Assembly: GCA_027490345.1 (NCBI GenBank)
Contig: JAIXYF010000144.1
Location: 1 to 5,243, forward strand
Reading direction: 5' to 3'
DNA length: 5,243 nt
From: Novosphingobium sp.
Lineage (GTDB): Bacteria; Pseudomonadota; Alphaproteobacteria; Sphingomonadales; Sphingomonadaceae
Shown here: positions 1-5,243 of the stretch, one piece after another
Numbering within the stretch: position 1 is the first letter of the stretch
Layout: every line of letters begins with the position of its first letter
Position numbers and translations under genes: made by a program
Notes under the pieces: model-generated
Seen by the model: only the letters and a program-made list of their open reading frames with translations
Database searches by the model: none
Told to the model about the DNA's origin: nothing

Positions 1-1
1 A

Positions 2-160
2 CGCGCGGTGCGCGAGGCCGGGGTCGCCTCGATCCCGCTTTCGGCGCTGTGGGAAGGCGAAAGAGGCCCGACGACGATCGTACGCCTGTGCCACTGCAAG
101 CCGCCTGCCATGCTGGACGAAGCGATCGCGCGGCTCAGCGCATGGCGGGCAGGGCTGTGA
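2..160 (+). CDS. PLP-dependent aminotransferase, class I/II, C-terminal fragment (5' end outside window)
   Basis: Only the last 52 codons are visible, read in frame from base 2 to the TGA at 158-160. The peptide contains the run EAGVASIPLSALWE, then TTIVRLCHCKPPAMLDEAIARL near the end. This matches the C-terminal small domain of fold-type I aminotransferases of the methionine/kynurenine/aspartate group: a 'GVAxIPLSxFY' strand, then 'xxRLCFxKxxxxLxEAixRL'. The arginine of VRLC lies where the family usually keeps the arginine that binds the substrate carboxylate; this is by family analogy. The catalytic lysine and PLP-binding parts lie outside the window, so the exact substrate cannot be told. 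The enzyme would be cytoplasmic. The gene converges on the phytase gene, with the two stop codons adjacent and no spacer. Confidence 0.8.
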   Translation, partial: RAVREAGVASIPLSALWEGERGPTTIVRLCHCKPPAMLDEAIARLSAWRAGL

Positions 161-1207
161 TCAGCGCGCGGGCTTGACCGCCGCGAGCACATCAGCCCAC
201 GACACCAGCTTGAAGTTCTGCGCGGCAGGCGCGTTATCACCGTCTTGCGCCACAAACAGCCCGGCAGGATAATCCGGGCCAAAGCTGCCCGGATGGAAGG
301 CGATCCCGTCGGTTTCCTCGGTCGCCCCCAAAGCGCCCGCCGCGATGCGAAACCGCCCGGCAGGCTTCAGGCCGGGCAAGCGAAACAGCGCATAGGCGTT
401 GTCGCCCTGGCTCGATGCGATCAGCCAGCCGCCGCGCCGCCCGCGCGGCGCCAGCGCCAGACCTTCGACATCGGCTACCAGCTGCGCGCCATCGGCCGCT
501 GCCACCAGCCGCCCCCGGCGCGAGCCCCTGGCGCGGGCATCGAACGCCCAGATGCCGCGGTCTTCCTCGCCCACATAAAGCGTATGGTTGCGCGGATCGA
601 CCACGCAGCCCTCGGTCTGGGTGGCCAGCTTCAGCTGCCGCACGATCCGGCCCTTGGGCCTGCCCTGCCCCAGCCGGACCCGGACTTGCGCCACGGTCCC
701 GTCCTTCAGCACCGAAAACGCGTGAAGCGCAGCGCCGGCGCGCGTCAGGCACACGCCATACGCCTCACCCACCCCGCCCGGCACAGTGCCCAGTGGCACC
801 AGCTTTTCGCGGCGGGTATCGAGCCGATAGAGCCGCAGCCGCGCGGCCGCTTCATCGTTGCGGTCGCTCGCCACCACGATCACGCCGCGCCGGCCCATGC
901 CGATCAGATCGACATTGTTGAGCCGCCCGTCGGGCGAGAAATCGCGGACTTTGCCTTCCAGCCCATAAAGATAGAGCCCAGCCTTCTTGTCAGTCGCCAC
1001 GATCAGGCTGCGCGCCGGGCGGCGCGGATTGCGCCAGATCGCAGGATCATCCGCCGCATCGGCAGCCGCCGTGCCCACTGGCACGGTTTCACCCTTTGCC
1101 GCCACCGCTGCGGTTACGCTCGCCGTTACGCTCGCCGCTTCAGGGGGCGCCGCAGCGGCTGGCAGCGGCAGAGCCGCCGCCAGCGCGCCAAGCAGCCACC
1201 GCCGCAT
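161..1207 (-). CDS. Secreted beta-propeller phytase (3-phytase, BPP family)
   Basis: A 348-aa exported enzyme expected to hydrolyse phytate (inositol hexakisphosphate) stepwise to lower inositol phosphates and phosphate, with calcium bound at the active site. Residues 1-20 form a Sec-type signal peptide (MRRW, then an Ala/Leu core, cleavage near AAA-AP), followed by a low-complexity Ala/Val/Thr linker to about 45. The propeller motifs follow in family order: DDPAIW 53-58, DKKAGL 73-78, NNVD 97-100, ASDRN 113-117, EAYGVC 148-153, TEGCVVD 198-204, YVGEEDRGIW 211-220, DVEGLAL 246-252, SSQGDNAYALF 265-275, ETDGIAF 298-304, LFVAQDGDN 317-325 and NFKLV 331-335. These carry the acidic residues that bind calcium and phosphate in Bacillus BPPs, so it looks active. 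The only two cysteines (153, 201) sit beside active-site motifs and could form a disulfide (inference). At 348 aa it is a single-domain form, slightly shorter than Bacillus phytases. The start codon overlaps the receptor stop (TGATG) and has no clear Shine-Dalgarno, which suggests translational coupling. Confidence 0.93.
   Translation of the reverse strand: MRRWLLGALAAALPLPAAAAPPEAASVTASVTAAVAAKGETVPVGTAAADAADDPAIWRNPRRPARSLIVATDKKAGLYLYGLEGKVRDFSPDGRLNNVDLIGMGRRGVIVVASDRNDEAAARLRLYRLDTRREKLVPLGTVPGGVGEAYGVCLTRAGAALHAFSVLKDGTVAQVRVRLGQGRPKGRIVRQLKLATQTEGCVVDPRNHTLYVGEEDRGIWAFDARARGSRRGRLVAAADGAQLVADVEGLALAPRGRRGGWLIASSQGDNAYALFRLPGLKPAGRFRIAAGALGATEETDGIAFHPGSFGPDYPAGLFVAQDGDNAPAAQNFKLVSWADVLAAVKPAR
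1113..1136. repeat. Perfect tandem duplication of a 12-bp unit inside the phytase linker
   Basis: GTTACGCTCGCC occurs twice head to tail, at 1113-1124 and 1125-1136. On the coding (minus) strand it encodes the repeated tetrapeptide ASVT-ASVT just after the phytase signal peptide. The unit length is a multiple of three, so the reading frame is kept. It lies in a linker before the first propeller motif, where length changes should be tolerated. Confidence 0.85.
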
Positions 1208-1209
1208 CA
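1205..1209 (-). promoter_or_regulatory. TGATG stop/start overlap coupling receptor and phytase
   Basis: On the minus strand the receptor stop TGA (1209-1207) and the phytase start ATG (1207-1205) share the A at 1207. The bases just before (GTACGCGTTC) contain no purine-rich Shine-Dalgarno, so re-initiation by ribosomes finishing the receptor is the likely way the phytase is translated. This also fixes the phytase start: the signal peptide begins at this ATG. Confidence 0.85.
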
Positions 1210-3573
1210 GAACGCGTACCGCGCGACGACCTGGAACACTGGCCCGGCGCTCTCGGTCTCCAGCTCGTATTCGTCGAAGTTGCGGCCGCGCTGATCGCCG
1301 ATGGTGTCGAACTTGTTGAACACTTCGTCCTTGCTGCCGTTCAGCAAGTTCGAGCCCACCGCGCGGATCGTGAAGCGCTTGCCGAAGCGCTTTTCGACGA
1401 AGACTTCGAGATCGGCGCCATAGCTGGTGCGGACTTCCTCGCCCACGATCCGGTCCAGCGCCGGGCCTTGCTTGCGATACGTCGCGCCGATGGTGCCGCC
1501 GATCTTGCGGAAGTTCTGAATCGCACCGAAGTTGTAGACATACTTCGATTGCCCGTTGAACCGGCGCTGGCCGAACCGGTCTGTAATCCGGCTGTCGATC
1601 AGCGAGAGGTTGCCGAACACGCCGGTATCCGCAAGGCCGATGAAGCCCAAGCTGGCCGAAAGATCAAACTCCACACCCCAGACCCGGCCCTTGCCGATAT
1701 TGCGCGGCTGGAGCACGACAGTGCCGGGGCCTTCCGAGCCAACAACCCCCGTATTGGCCAGTTCGACCACATCCTCGATCCGGCGGAAGAAGCCGTTCAC
1801 GCCGATCACCCCGGTGCGGCCGATGCGGTGTTCATACCCCAGATCGCCGCCCCAGGCCTTTTCCGGGCGGAGCTGCGGATTGCCAAGCAGATCGTTGTCG
1901 CCGAATTCGGTTTCGAGCAGCGCGGGCGTGATGAAATCGAAGCGCGGACGGCGCACGGTGCGCGCCGCCGAAGCGGTGATCCGGCCCCGGCCCAGGTCCA
2001 CCCGCACCGAAGCGGACGGCAGCAGGAAGTTGTATTTCACGCGCAGGTCGCCATTGGCCGGATCGGCGGTGAAATCGGTAATCCGCACTTTGGTATTTTC
2101 CCAGCGCAGACCCGCCTCGAACTTGATCACGCCGGTCTTGCCTTCCACCAGCGCATAAAGATCGCGGCGTTCCTCGCGGATGCGGTTGAACGCGCCGGGG
2201 GCAGGCTCCAGCGCCCCGAACGGGGTGGAGAACACATCCGGGCGCTGCGTCAGCTGGTCATAGGCGGTCACTTCCGCGCCGTCGTTTTCAGCCTCGCTGA
2301 TGTTCGTGCGTCGGTTCTTGTCCTGCATGAAGCCGCCGACCGCGATATTCACCGTGTCGTTCAGCTTGAACGCCTGCTCAAGCTCGAACGCGAGTTCGGT
2401 GTCGGTGATCCGCGTGCGCTGGAACTGGCCTTCGTATTCGGCCGGATCTTCATCGGTATCGAAATCGATCTCGTGCTCGAATTCCTGCGTCTGATCGCGG
2501 AAACCGGCAAAGCTGGCCCGCGCGCTGGTCTTGCCCCAGTCAGTCTCGTGGCTGAACTTGCTCGTCACGGCGACACTTTCCTGCTTGATGAACACAGGAT
2601 TGTAGTTGTCGCTCAGCAGGTTGCCGCCTGGGGTCAGGTTGATCGGGCCGGTTATGGCCACCGGATCGTCATATTCGAACGAGCGTTCGATCTGATCGCG
2701 CTCCGTGCGCACATAATTGCCCGCGATCTCGAACTTGGTGCCGCCCTGTTCCATCGCCCAGCTGACGTTGCCGGCATAATCGGTGCCGTCGCGCACGTCG
2801 TCCTGGTCTTCGCGGTTGTCGAAGTCGTCAGTGGCGTAATTCGGGTTGTTCTCGGGCGAATCGCCGTAACGCAGGCTCTTCTTCTTCTTGGGGTTATAGC
2901 GCCCCTGCACGTTGGCGCCGATCAGCAGGCGCCCCGGCCCGAGCTTGCCGCCATAATAGAGGCCGCCGCTCGGCTTGGCTTCACCATCATCGAAAAACAG
3001 GCCGCCCGCGCGGACATAGCCGCCATCCATGCTAAAGGCATCGCGCAGCACGATATTGAGCGTGCCCGCCACCGCATCGCCCGTGCGCCGCGCCGAAGAC
3101 GAGCGCACGATCTCGACCTGCTTGATCAGTTCGGCGGGGATCCGGTCAAGGAAGAACGAACGGTCGGCGTTCGAGCCGGGGACGCGTTCGCCGTTGATCG
3201 TGATCTGGGTATAGCCCGGATCAAGCCCGCGCAGCCGTGCGCCGTCGCTTTCGATCACGTCCGAAAGGAACGTGACGGACGGCACACGCTTCAGCGCATC
3301 GCCCGCGGTCAGCGGTTCGAAGCGGCGAAAATACTCTTCATCATAGACCAGCTTGGGCTCCACCCCATCTTCGGCGCGGTTGCGAAAGCCGATGTCGGCC
3401 TGGACCACGATTTCGCGCGCGGCGCGGGTCAGGCCATCCTCTTCCTCTGCCAGCGCTTCGTCCGCGGCTCTGGCGGCAGAAGGAACCATGGCCAGCGGCA
3501 GGACACACCCCGCCAGCAGAAGTGCGTGCGTGATGGCGCGAAGTGCAGGTCGGCGTGAAGATGGCGTGCGCAT
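1207..3573 (-). CDS. TonB-dependent outer-membrane receptor, phytase-linked
   Basis: A 788-aa outer-membrane active transporter. Residues 1-36 are a signal peptide with an Arg-rich n-region (RTPSSRR), a hydrophobic core and cleavage predicted after ARA at 36. EIVVQA at 54-59 fits a TonB box. The plug domain runs about 70-180, with LRGLDPGYTQITINGERVP (114-132), IPAELIKQVEIVRSSSA (145-161) and GTLNIVLRDA (170-179), all typical plug motifs. From about 185 to the end lies a beta-barrel of alternating strands and acidic loops, with the common late-barrel motif RNIGKGRVWGVE (624-635). It ends in VVARYAF, a terminal Phe with alternating aromatic/hydrophobic residues as required for BAM-dependent insertion. 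A KKKK cluster at 229-232 is unusual and basic. The start at 3573 is preceded by a G-run (3579-3584), a weak Shine-Dalgarno. Placement directly ahead of a phytase, overlapping it by one base, suggests uptake of phytate, metal-phytate or a hydrolysis product. The substrate is inferred from context, because the sequence alone shows only the transporter family. Confidence 0.93.
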   Translation of the reverse strand: MRTPSSRRPALRAITHALLLAGCVLPLAMVPSAARAADEALAEEEDGLTRAAREIVVQADIGFRNRAEDGVEPKLVYDEEYFRRFEPLTAGDALKRVPSVTFLSDVIESDGARLRGLDPGYTQITINGERVPGSNADRSFFLDRIPAELIKQVEIVRSSSARRTGDAVAGTLNIVLRDAFSMDGGYVRAGGLFFDDGEAKPSGGLYYGGKLGPGRLLIGANVQGRYNPKKKKSLRYGDSPENNPNYATDDFDNREDQDDVRDGTDYAGNVSWAMEQGGTKFEIAGNYVRTERDQIERSFEYDDPVAITGPINLTPGGNLLSDNYNPVFIKQESVAVTSKFSHETDWGKTSARASFAGFRDQTQEFEHEIDFDTDEDPAEYEGQFQRTRITDTELAFELEQAFKLNDTVNIAVGGFMQDKNRRTNISEAENDGAEVTAYDQLTQRPDVFSTPFGALEPAPGAFNRIREERRDLYALVEGKTGVIKFEAGLRWENTKVRITDFTADPANGDLRVKYNFLLPSASVRVDLGRGRITASAARTVRRPRFDFITPALLETEFGDNDLLGNPQLRPEKAWGGDLGYEHRIGRTGVIGVNGFFRRIEDVVELANTGVVGSEGPGTVVLQPRNIGKGRVWGVEFDLSASLGFIGLADTGVFGNLSLIDSRITDRFGQRRFNGQSKYVYNFGAIQNFRKIGGTIGATYRKQGPALDRIVGEEVRTSYGADLEVFVEKRFGKRFTIRAVGSNLLNGSKDEVFNKFDTIGDQRGRNFDEYELETESAGPVFQVVARYAF

Positions 3574-3705
3574 GGCGGCCCCCCATGATTTGGATCAATG
3601 ATGACGCCGCGCGCTATGCTGTGCGCAAGTCAACCCGATTACGGACTGTCGCATTTGTGCAATGCAGCAAAGATTTGTCACGATCCGGGTTTGGCCCACA
3701 CGAAA
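3574..3705 (-). promoter_or_regulatory. Probable promoter and control region of the receptor-phytase operon
   Basis: This non-coding stretch must hold the operon's promoter, because the gene upstream ends behind two hairpins. The best sigma-70-like pair I see on the minus strand is GTGACA (3681-3676), a 17-base spacer, then ACAAAT (3658-3653). The -10 element is weak, so this is tentative. It would give a 5' leader of roughly 70 bases. TTTGCTGCATTGCACAAA (minus strand, plus coordinates 3654-3671) overlaps the spacer and -10 and has symmetric TTTG/CAAA ends around TGC/GCA elements. CTGTCGC (3646-3652) and TTGTCAC (3675-3681) on the plus strand each resemble a PhoB half-site, but they lie 29 bases apart rather than 11. 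No confident Pho box is present. Confidence 0.3.
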
Positions 3706-3741
3706 TGGCCCGCCGCAGGGAAATCCCCCCACGGCGGGCCA
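3706..3741 (-). terminator. GC-rich hairpin, possible terminator of the aceA unit
   Basis: TGGCCCGCCG (3706-3715) and CGGCGGGCCA (3732-3741) form a perfect 10-bp inverted repeat with a 16-base loop. The loop itself contains GGG-AAAT-CCC (3718-3727), which could extend the stem. Reading the minus strand, the stem is followed by TTTCG, a short T-run only, so it is a weak rho-independent terminator at best. On the plus strand TTTC follows after two bases (3744-3747), so it might act in both directions. Its position 44 bases past the small gene's stop, and ahead of the receptor promoter region, suits a terminator or a 3'-end-stabilising structure. Confidence 0.5.
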
Positions 3742-3742
3742 G

Positions 3743-3760
3743 CTTTCCTCCCCAGGAAAG
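3743..3760 (-). repeat. Second perfect inverted repeat: 7-bp stem, 4-base loop
   Basis: CTTTCCT (3743-3749) and AGGAAAG (3754-3760) pair perfectly around a four-base loop, CCCC on the plus strand and GGGG in a minus-strand transcript. It lies one base from the larger hairpin at 3706-3741, between that hairpin and the stop of the 52-aa gene, so the transcript's 3' end would carry two stacked hairpins. No T-run follows it, so it would not terminate alone. A role in transcript stability or in helping termination is an inference. Confidence 0.5.
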
Positions 3761-3784
3761 TCGTGTGCGGCGCTGCGCTGCGGC

Positions 3785-3943
3785 TCAGCGCCCCATCGCG
3801 CTGCCAAGGCGGTGATAGAGGTGTGAGAACTTTACCGATTCCGGCTGGTCCTCGATCACCTTGAGGTAGTGCAGCACCGCCTCGCGGATCAGCTTGAAAT
3901 CTTCGGTGGAAAGGACCGCACGGGCCCGGGTCGGTTCAGCCAT
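3785..3943 (-). CDS. Small uncharacterised 52-aa protein, co-transcribed with aceA
   Basis: I do not recognise a named family. The protein begins MAEPTRARAVLSTEDFKL and ends SHLYHRLGSAMGR before TGA. It is probably soluble and cytoplasmic: there is no signal peptide and no membrane segment. Residues about 13-29 (TEDFKLIREAVLHYLKV) look like an amphipathic helix and about 36-48 a second helix rich in His and Tyr, so a small helical bundle or a partner-binding peptide is likely. Support for a real gene: a strong Shine-Dalgarno AGAGGAG (3952-3958) eight bases before the ATG; 41 of 52 codons end in G or C, like the neighbours; and it starts 24 bp after the aceA stop on the same strand. Context suggests a role tied to isocitrate lyase or growth on C2 compounds, but that is only association. 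Confidence 0.8.
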   Translation of the reverse strand: MAEPTRARAVLSTEDFKLIREAVLHYLKVIEDQPESVKFSHLYHRLGSAMGR

Positions 3944-3951
3944 TGTCCTTG

Positions 3952-3958
3952 CTCCTCT
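3952..3958 (-). promoter_or_regulatory. Shine-Dalgarno of the 52-aa gene
   Basis: AGAGGAG on the minus strand, with an eight-base spacer to the ATG at 3943-3941, lies inside the 24-bp gap after aceA. It is the clearest ribosome binding site in the window. It supports both the reality of the small gene and the choice of its start. Confidence 0.75.
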
Positions 3959-3967
3959 GTTCTGCGT

Positions 3968-5243
3968 TTACGCGGCAAACTGGTTCATGGTGTTGTGCGC
4001 GCCGCCCGCCTTCAGGGCGGCTTCACCGGCGAAGTATTCCTTGTGATCATCGCCAAGGTCGGACCCAGCCATGTTCTGGTGCTTCACGCAGGCGATGCCC
4101 TGACGGATTTCCTCGCGCTGGACGTTCTTCACGTAACCCAGCATCCCGGCGTCGCCGAAGTATTCCTTGGCGAGGTTATCGGTGCTGAGCGCCGCGGTGT
4201 GGTAGGTCGGCAGAGTGATGAGGTGATGGAAGATCCCTGCCTCACGTGCCGAATCCCGCTGGAAGGTGCGGATGCGCTCGTCGGCTTCGTCTGCCAGTTC
4301 GCTGCCGTCATAGTCCACGCTCATCAGGCGCGCCCGGTCATAGGCGCTCATGTCGCGGCCTTCGGCGGTCCAGGCATCGAACACCTGCTGGCGGAAGTTC
4401 AGCGTCCAGTTGAAGCTGGGCGAGTTGTTGTAGACCAGCTTGGCATTGGGGATGACTTCGCGGATGCGGTTCACCATGCCGCCGATCTGGCCGATGTGGG
4501 GCTTCTCGGTCTCGATCCAGAGGAGATCCGCGCCGTGCTGCAGGCTCGTGATGCCATCGAGAACGCAGCGGTCCTCTCCGGTTCCGGGGCGGAACTGGAA
4601 CAAGTTCGAAGGCAGGCGCTTGGGGCGCATAAGCTTGCCATCGCGGGCAATCAGCACATCGCCGTGGCCAAGGTTGGCGGTATCGACTTCCTCGCAATCA
4701 AGGAACGAGTTGTACTGATCAGCCAGATCGCCCGGCTCCTTGACGAACGCGATCTGCTTGGTCAGGCCAGCGCCCAGGCTGTCAGTGCGGGCCACGATCA
4801 CGCCGTCGTCCACGCCCAGTTCCATGAACGCATAGCGGACTGCGCGGATCTTCGCGAGGAAGTCCTCATGCGGCACAGTCACCTTGCCGTCCTGATGGCC
4901 GCACTGCTTTTCGTCCGAAACCTGATTTTCGATCTGGATGCAGCAGGCGCCCGCCTCGATGAACTTCTTGGCGAGGAGATACGTCGCCTCGGCATTGCCG
5001 AAGCCCGCGTCGATATCGGCGATGATCGGCACGACGTGAGTCTGGTACTCGTCGATCTTGTGCAGCAGGCGGTGCGTGTTGACCGCGTCGCCCGCAGCCT
5101 TGGCCGCATCCAGATCGCGGAACAGCATGCCCAGTTCGCGCGCATCGGCTTGGCGGAGGAACGTGTAGAGCTCCTCGATCAGCGCCGGAACGCTGGTCTT
5201 CTCGTGCATCGACTGATCGGGAAGCGGACCGAACTCGCTGCGC
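3968..5243 (-). CDS. aceA: Isocitrate lyase, long form (5' end outside window)
   Basis: Cleaves isocitrate to glyoxylate and succinate, the entry step of the glyoxylate shunt that allows growth on acetate and fatty acids; cytoplasmic and Mg-dependent. The visible 424 codons match the long isocitrate lyase type of Pseudomonas aeruginosa (about 530 aa). The reading frame stays open from the TAA (3968-3970) through the right edge, and residues SEFGPLPDQS precede the Met at 5209. That Met, in QSMHEKTSV, is therefore internal, and about 110 N-terminal residues are missing. Numbered from that Met, visible motifs are IADIDAGFGN (62-72, metal-binding region), SDEKQCGH (98-105), where Cys103 corresponds to the catalytic cysteine of the family's KKCGH loop, then DGVIVARTDSLGAGLTKQ, LLWIETEKPH, YNNSPSFNW (substrate binding) and LPTYHTAALS. 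The C-terminus KAGG-NTMNQF is typical. It looks fully functional. The 52-aa gene follows 24 bp later. Confidence 0.96.
   Translation of the reverse strand, partial: RSEFGPLPDQSMHEKTSVPALIEELYTFLRQADARELGMLFRDLDAAKAAGDAVNTHRLLHKIDEYQTHVVPIIADIDAGFGNAEATYLLAKKFIEAGACCIQIENQVSDEKQCGHQDGKVTVPHEDFLAKIRAVRYAFMELGVDDGVIVARTDSLGAGLTKQIAFVKEPGDLADQYNSFLDCEEVDTANLGHGDVLIARDGKLMRPKRLPSNLFQFRPGTGEDRCVLDGITSLQHGADLLWIETEKPHIGQIGGMVNRIREVIPNAKLVYNNSPSFNWTLNFRQQVFDAWTAEGRDMSAYDRARLMSVDYDGSELADEADERIRTFQRDSAREAGIFHHLITLPTYHTAALSTDNLAKEYFGDAGMLGYVKNVQREEIRQGIACVKHQNMAGSDLGDDHKEYFAGEAALKAGGAHNTMNQFAA

Noticed and set aside
245..1294. A 349-codon plus-strand frame opposite the phytase
   Set aside because: It has the same antiparallel register effect. 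The minus-strand frame has every phytase motif in order.
3505..3516. Lipobox-like LAGC (residues 20-23) in the receptor signal peptide
   Set aside because: The cysteine is in the middle of the hydrophobic core, which continues for about ten residues to a good ARA cleavage site at 36. TonB-dependent receptors are normally cut by signal peptidase I.
1096..3558. An 820-codon open frame on the plus strand opposite the receptor gene
   Set aside because: It is exactly in antiparallel codon register with the receptor, so only TTA, CTA or TCA sense codons could interrupt it, and these are rare in a GC-rich gene. The protein shows no recognisable domain, whereas the minus-strand frame is a clear receptor.
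3341..3598. An 85-codon minus-strand frame starting upstream of the receptor ATG
   Set aside because: It is out of frame with the receptor, overlaps its signal peptide and plug coding, and has no recognisable domain. The receptor frame has a proper signal peptide.
3543..3864. Plus-strand frames of 82-90 codons crossing the intergenic gap
   Set aside because: They run through the inverted repeats and antisense to the small gene, have Arg/Pro-rich composition typical of non-coding GC-rich frames, and lack convincing ribosome binding sites.
5207..5209. The ATG at 5209 as the start of a 413-aa isocitrate lyase
   Set aside because: The frame continues upstream without a stop to the window edge, and the residues before it match the conserved FGPLPDQSMHEK stretch of long-form isocitrate lyases. 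The true start is outside the window.

Overview
The window looks like a chromosomal segment of a high-GC alphaproteobacterium, most likely a sphingomonad (order Sphingomonadales). The evidence is GC-rich third codon positions, a large TonB-dependent outer-membrane receptor paired with a beta-propeller phytase, and the long form of isocitrate lyase. The genus cannot be fixed from this sequence alone.

Layout from left to right: (1) the last 52 codons of a plus-strand class I/II PLP aminotransferase, ending at 160. (2) A minus-strand pair covering 161-3573 and transcribed right to left: a TonB-dependent receptor (788 aa) followed by a secreted beta-propeller phytase (348 aa). The two share one base in a TGATG stop/start overlap, so they are almost certainly co-transcribed and probably translationally coupled. 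The phytase stop codon directly abuts the aminotransferase stop codon. (3) A roughly 210-bp gap (3574-3784) that should hold the receptor promoter on its left and two tandem hairpins on its right; the hairpins could end the next transcript. (4) A small 52-aa minus-strand gene (3785-3943) with a good Shine-Dalgarno sequence, 24 bp behind aceA. (5) Isocitrate lyase (aceA), minus strand, running off the right edge. Its first roughly 110 residues are outside the window, and the methionine at 5209 is an internal residue, not the start.

Functionally there are two minus-strand units. The upstream one is aceA plus the small protein; aceA carries the first committed step of the glyoxylate shunt, used for growth on acetate or fatty acids. 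The downstream one is a phytate-scavenging unit: the phytase would release phosphate from inositol hexakisphosphate outside the inner membrane, and the receptor presumably moves phytate, a metal-phytate complex or a product across the outer membrane. The receptor's substrate is inferred from gene context only.

I found no RNA genes, CRISPR arrays, insertion sequences or other mobile elements. The many long plus-strand reading frames opposite the receptor and phytase are composition shadows. Nothing here amounts to a clearly new system. The items most worth following up are the receptor-phytase pairing, the uncharacterised small protein linked to aceA, and the structured intergenic gap.
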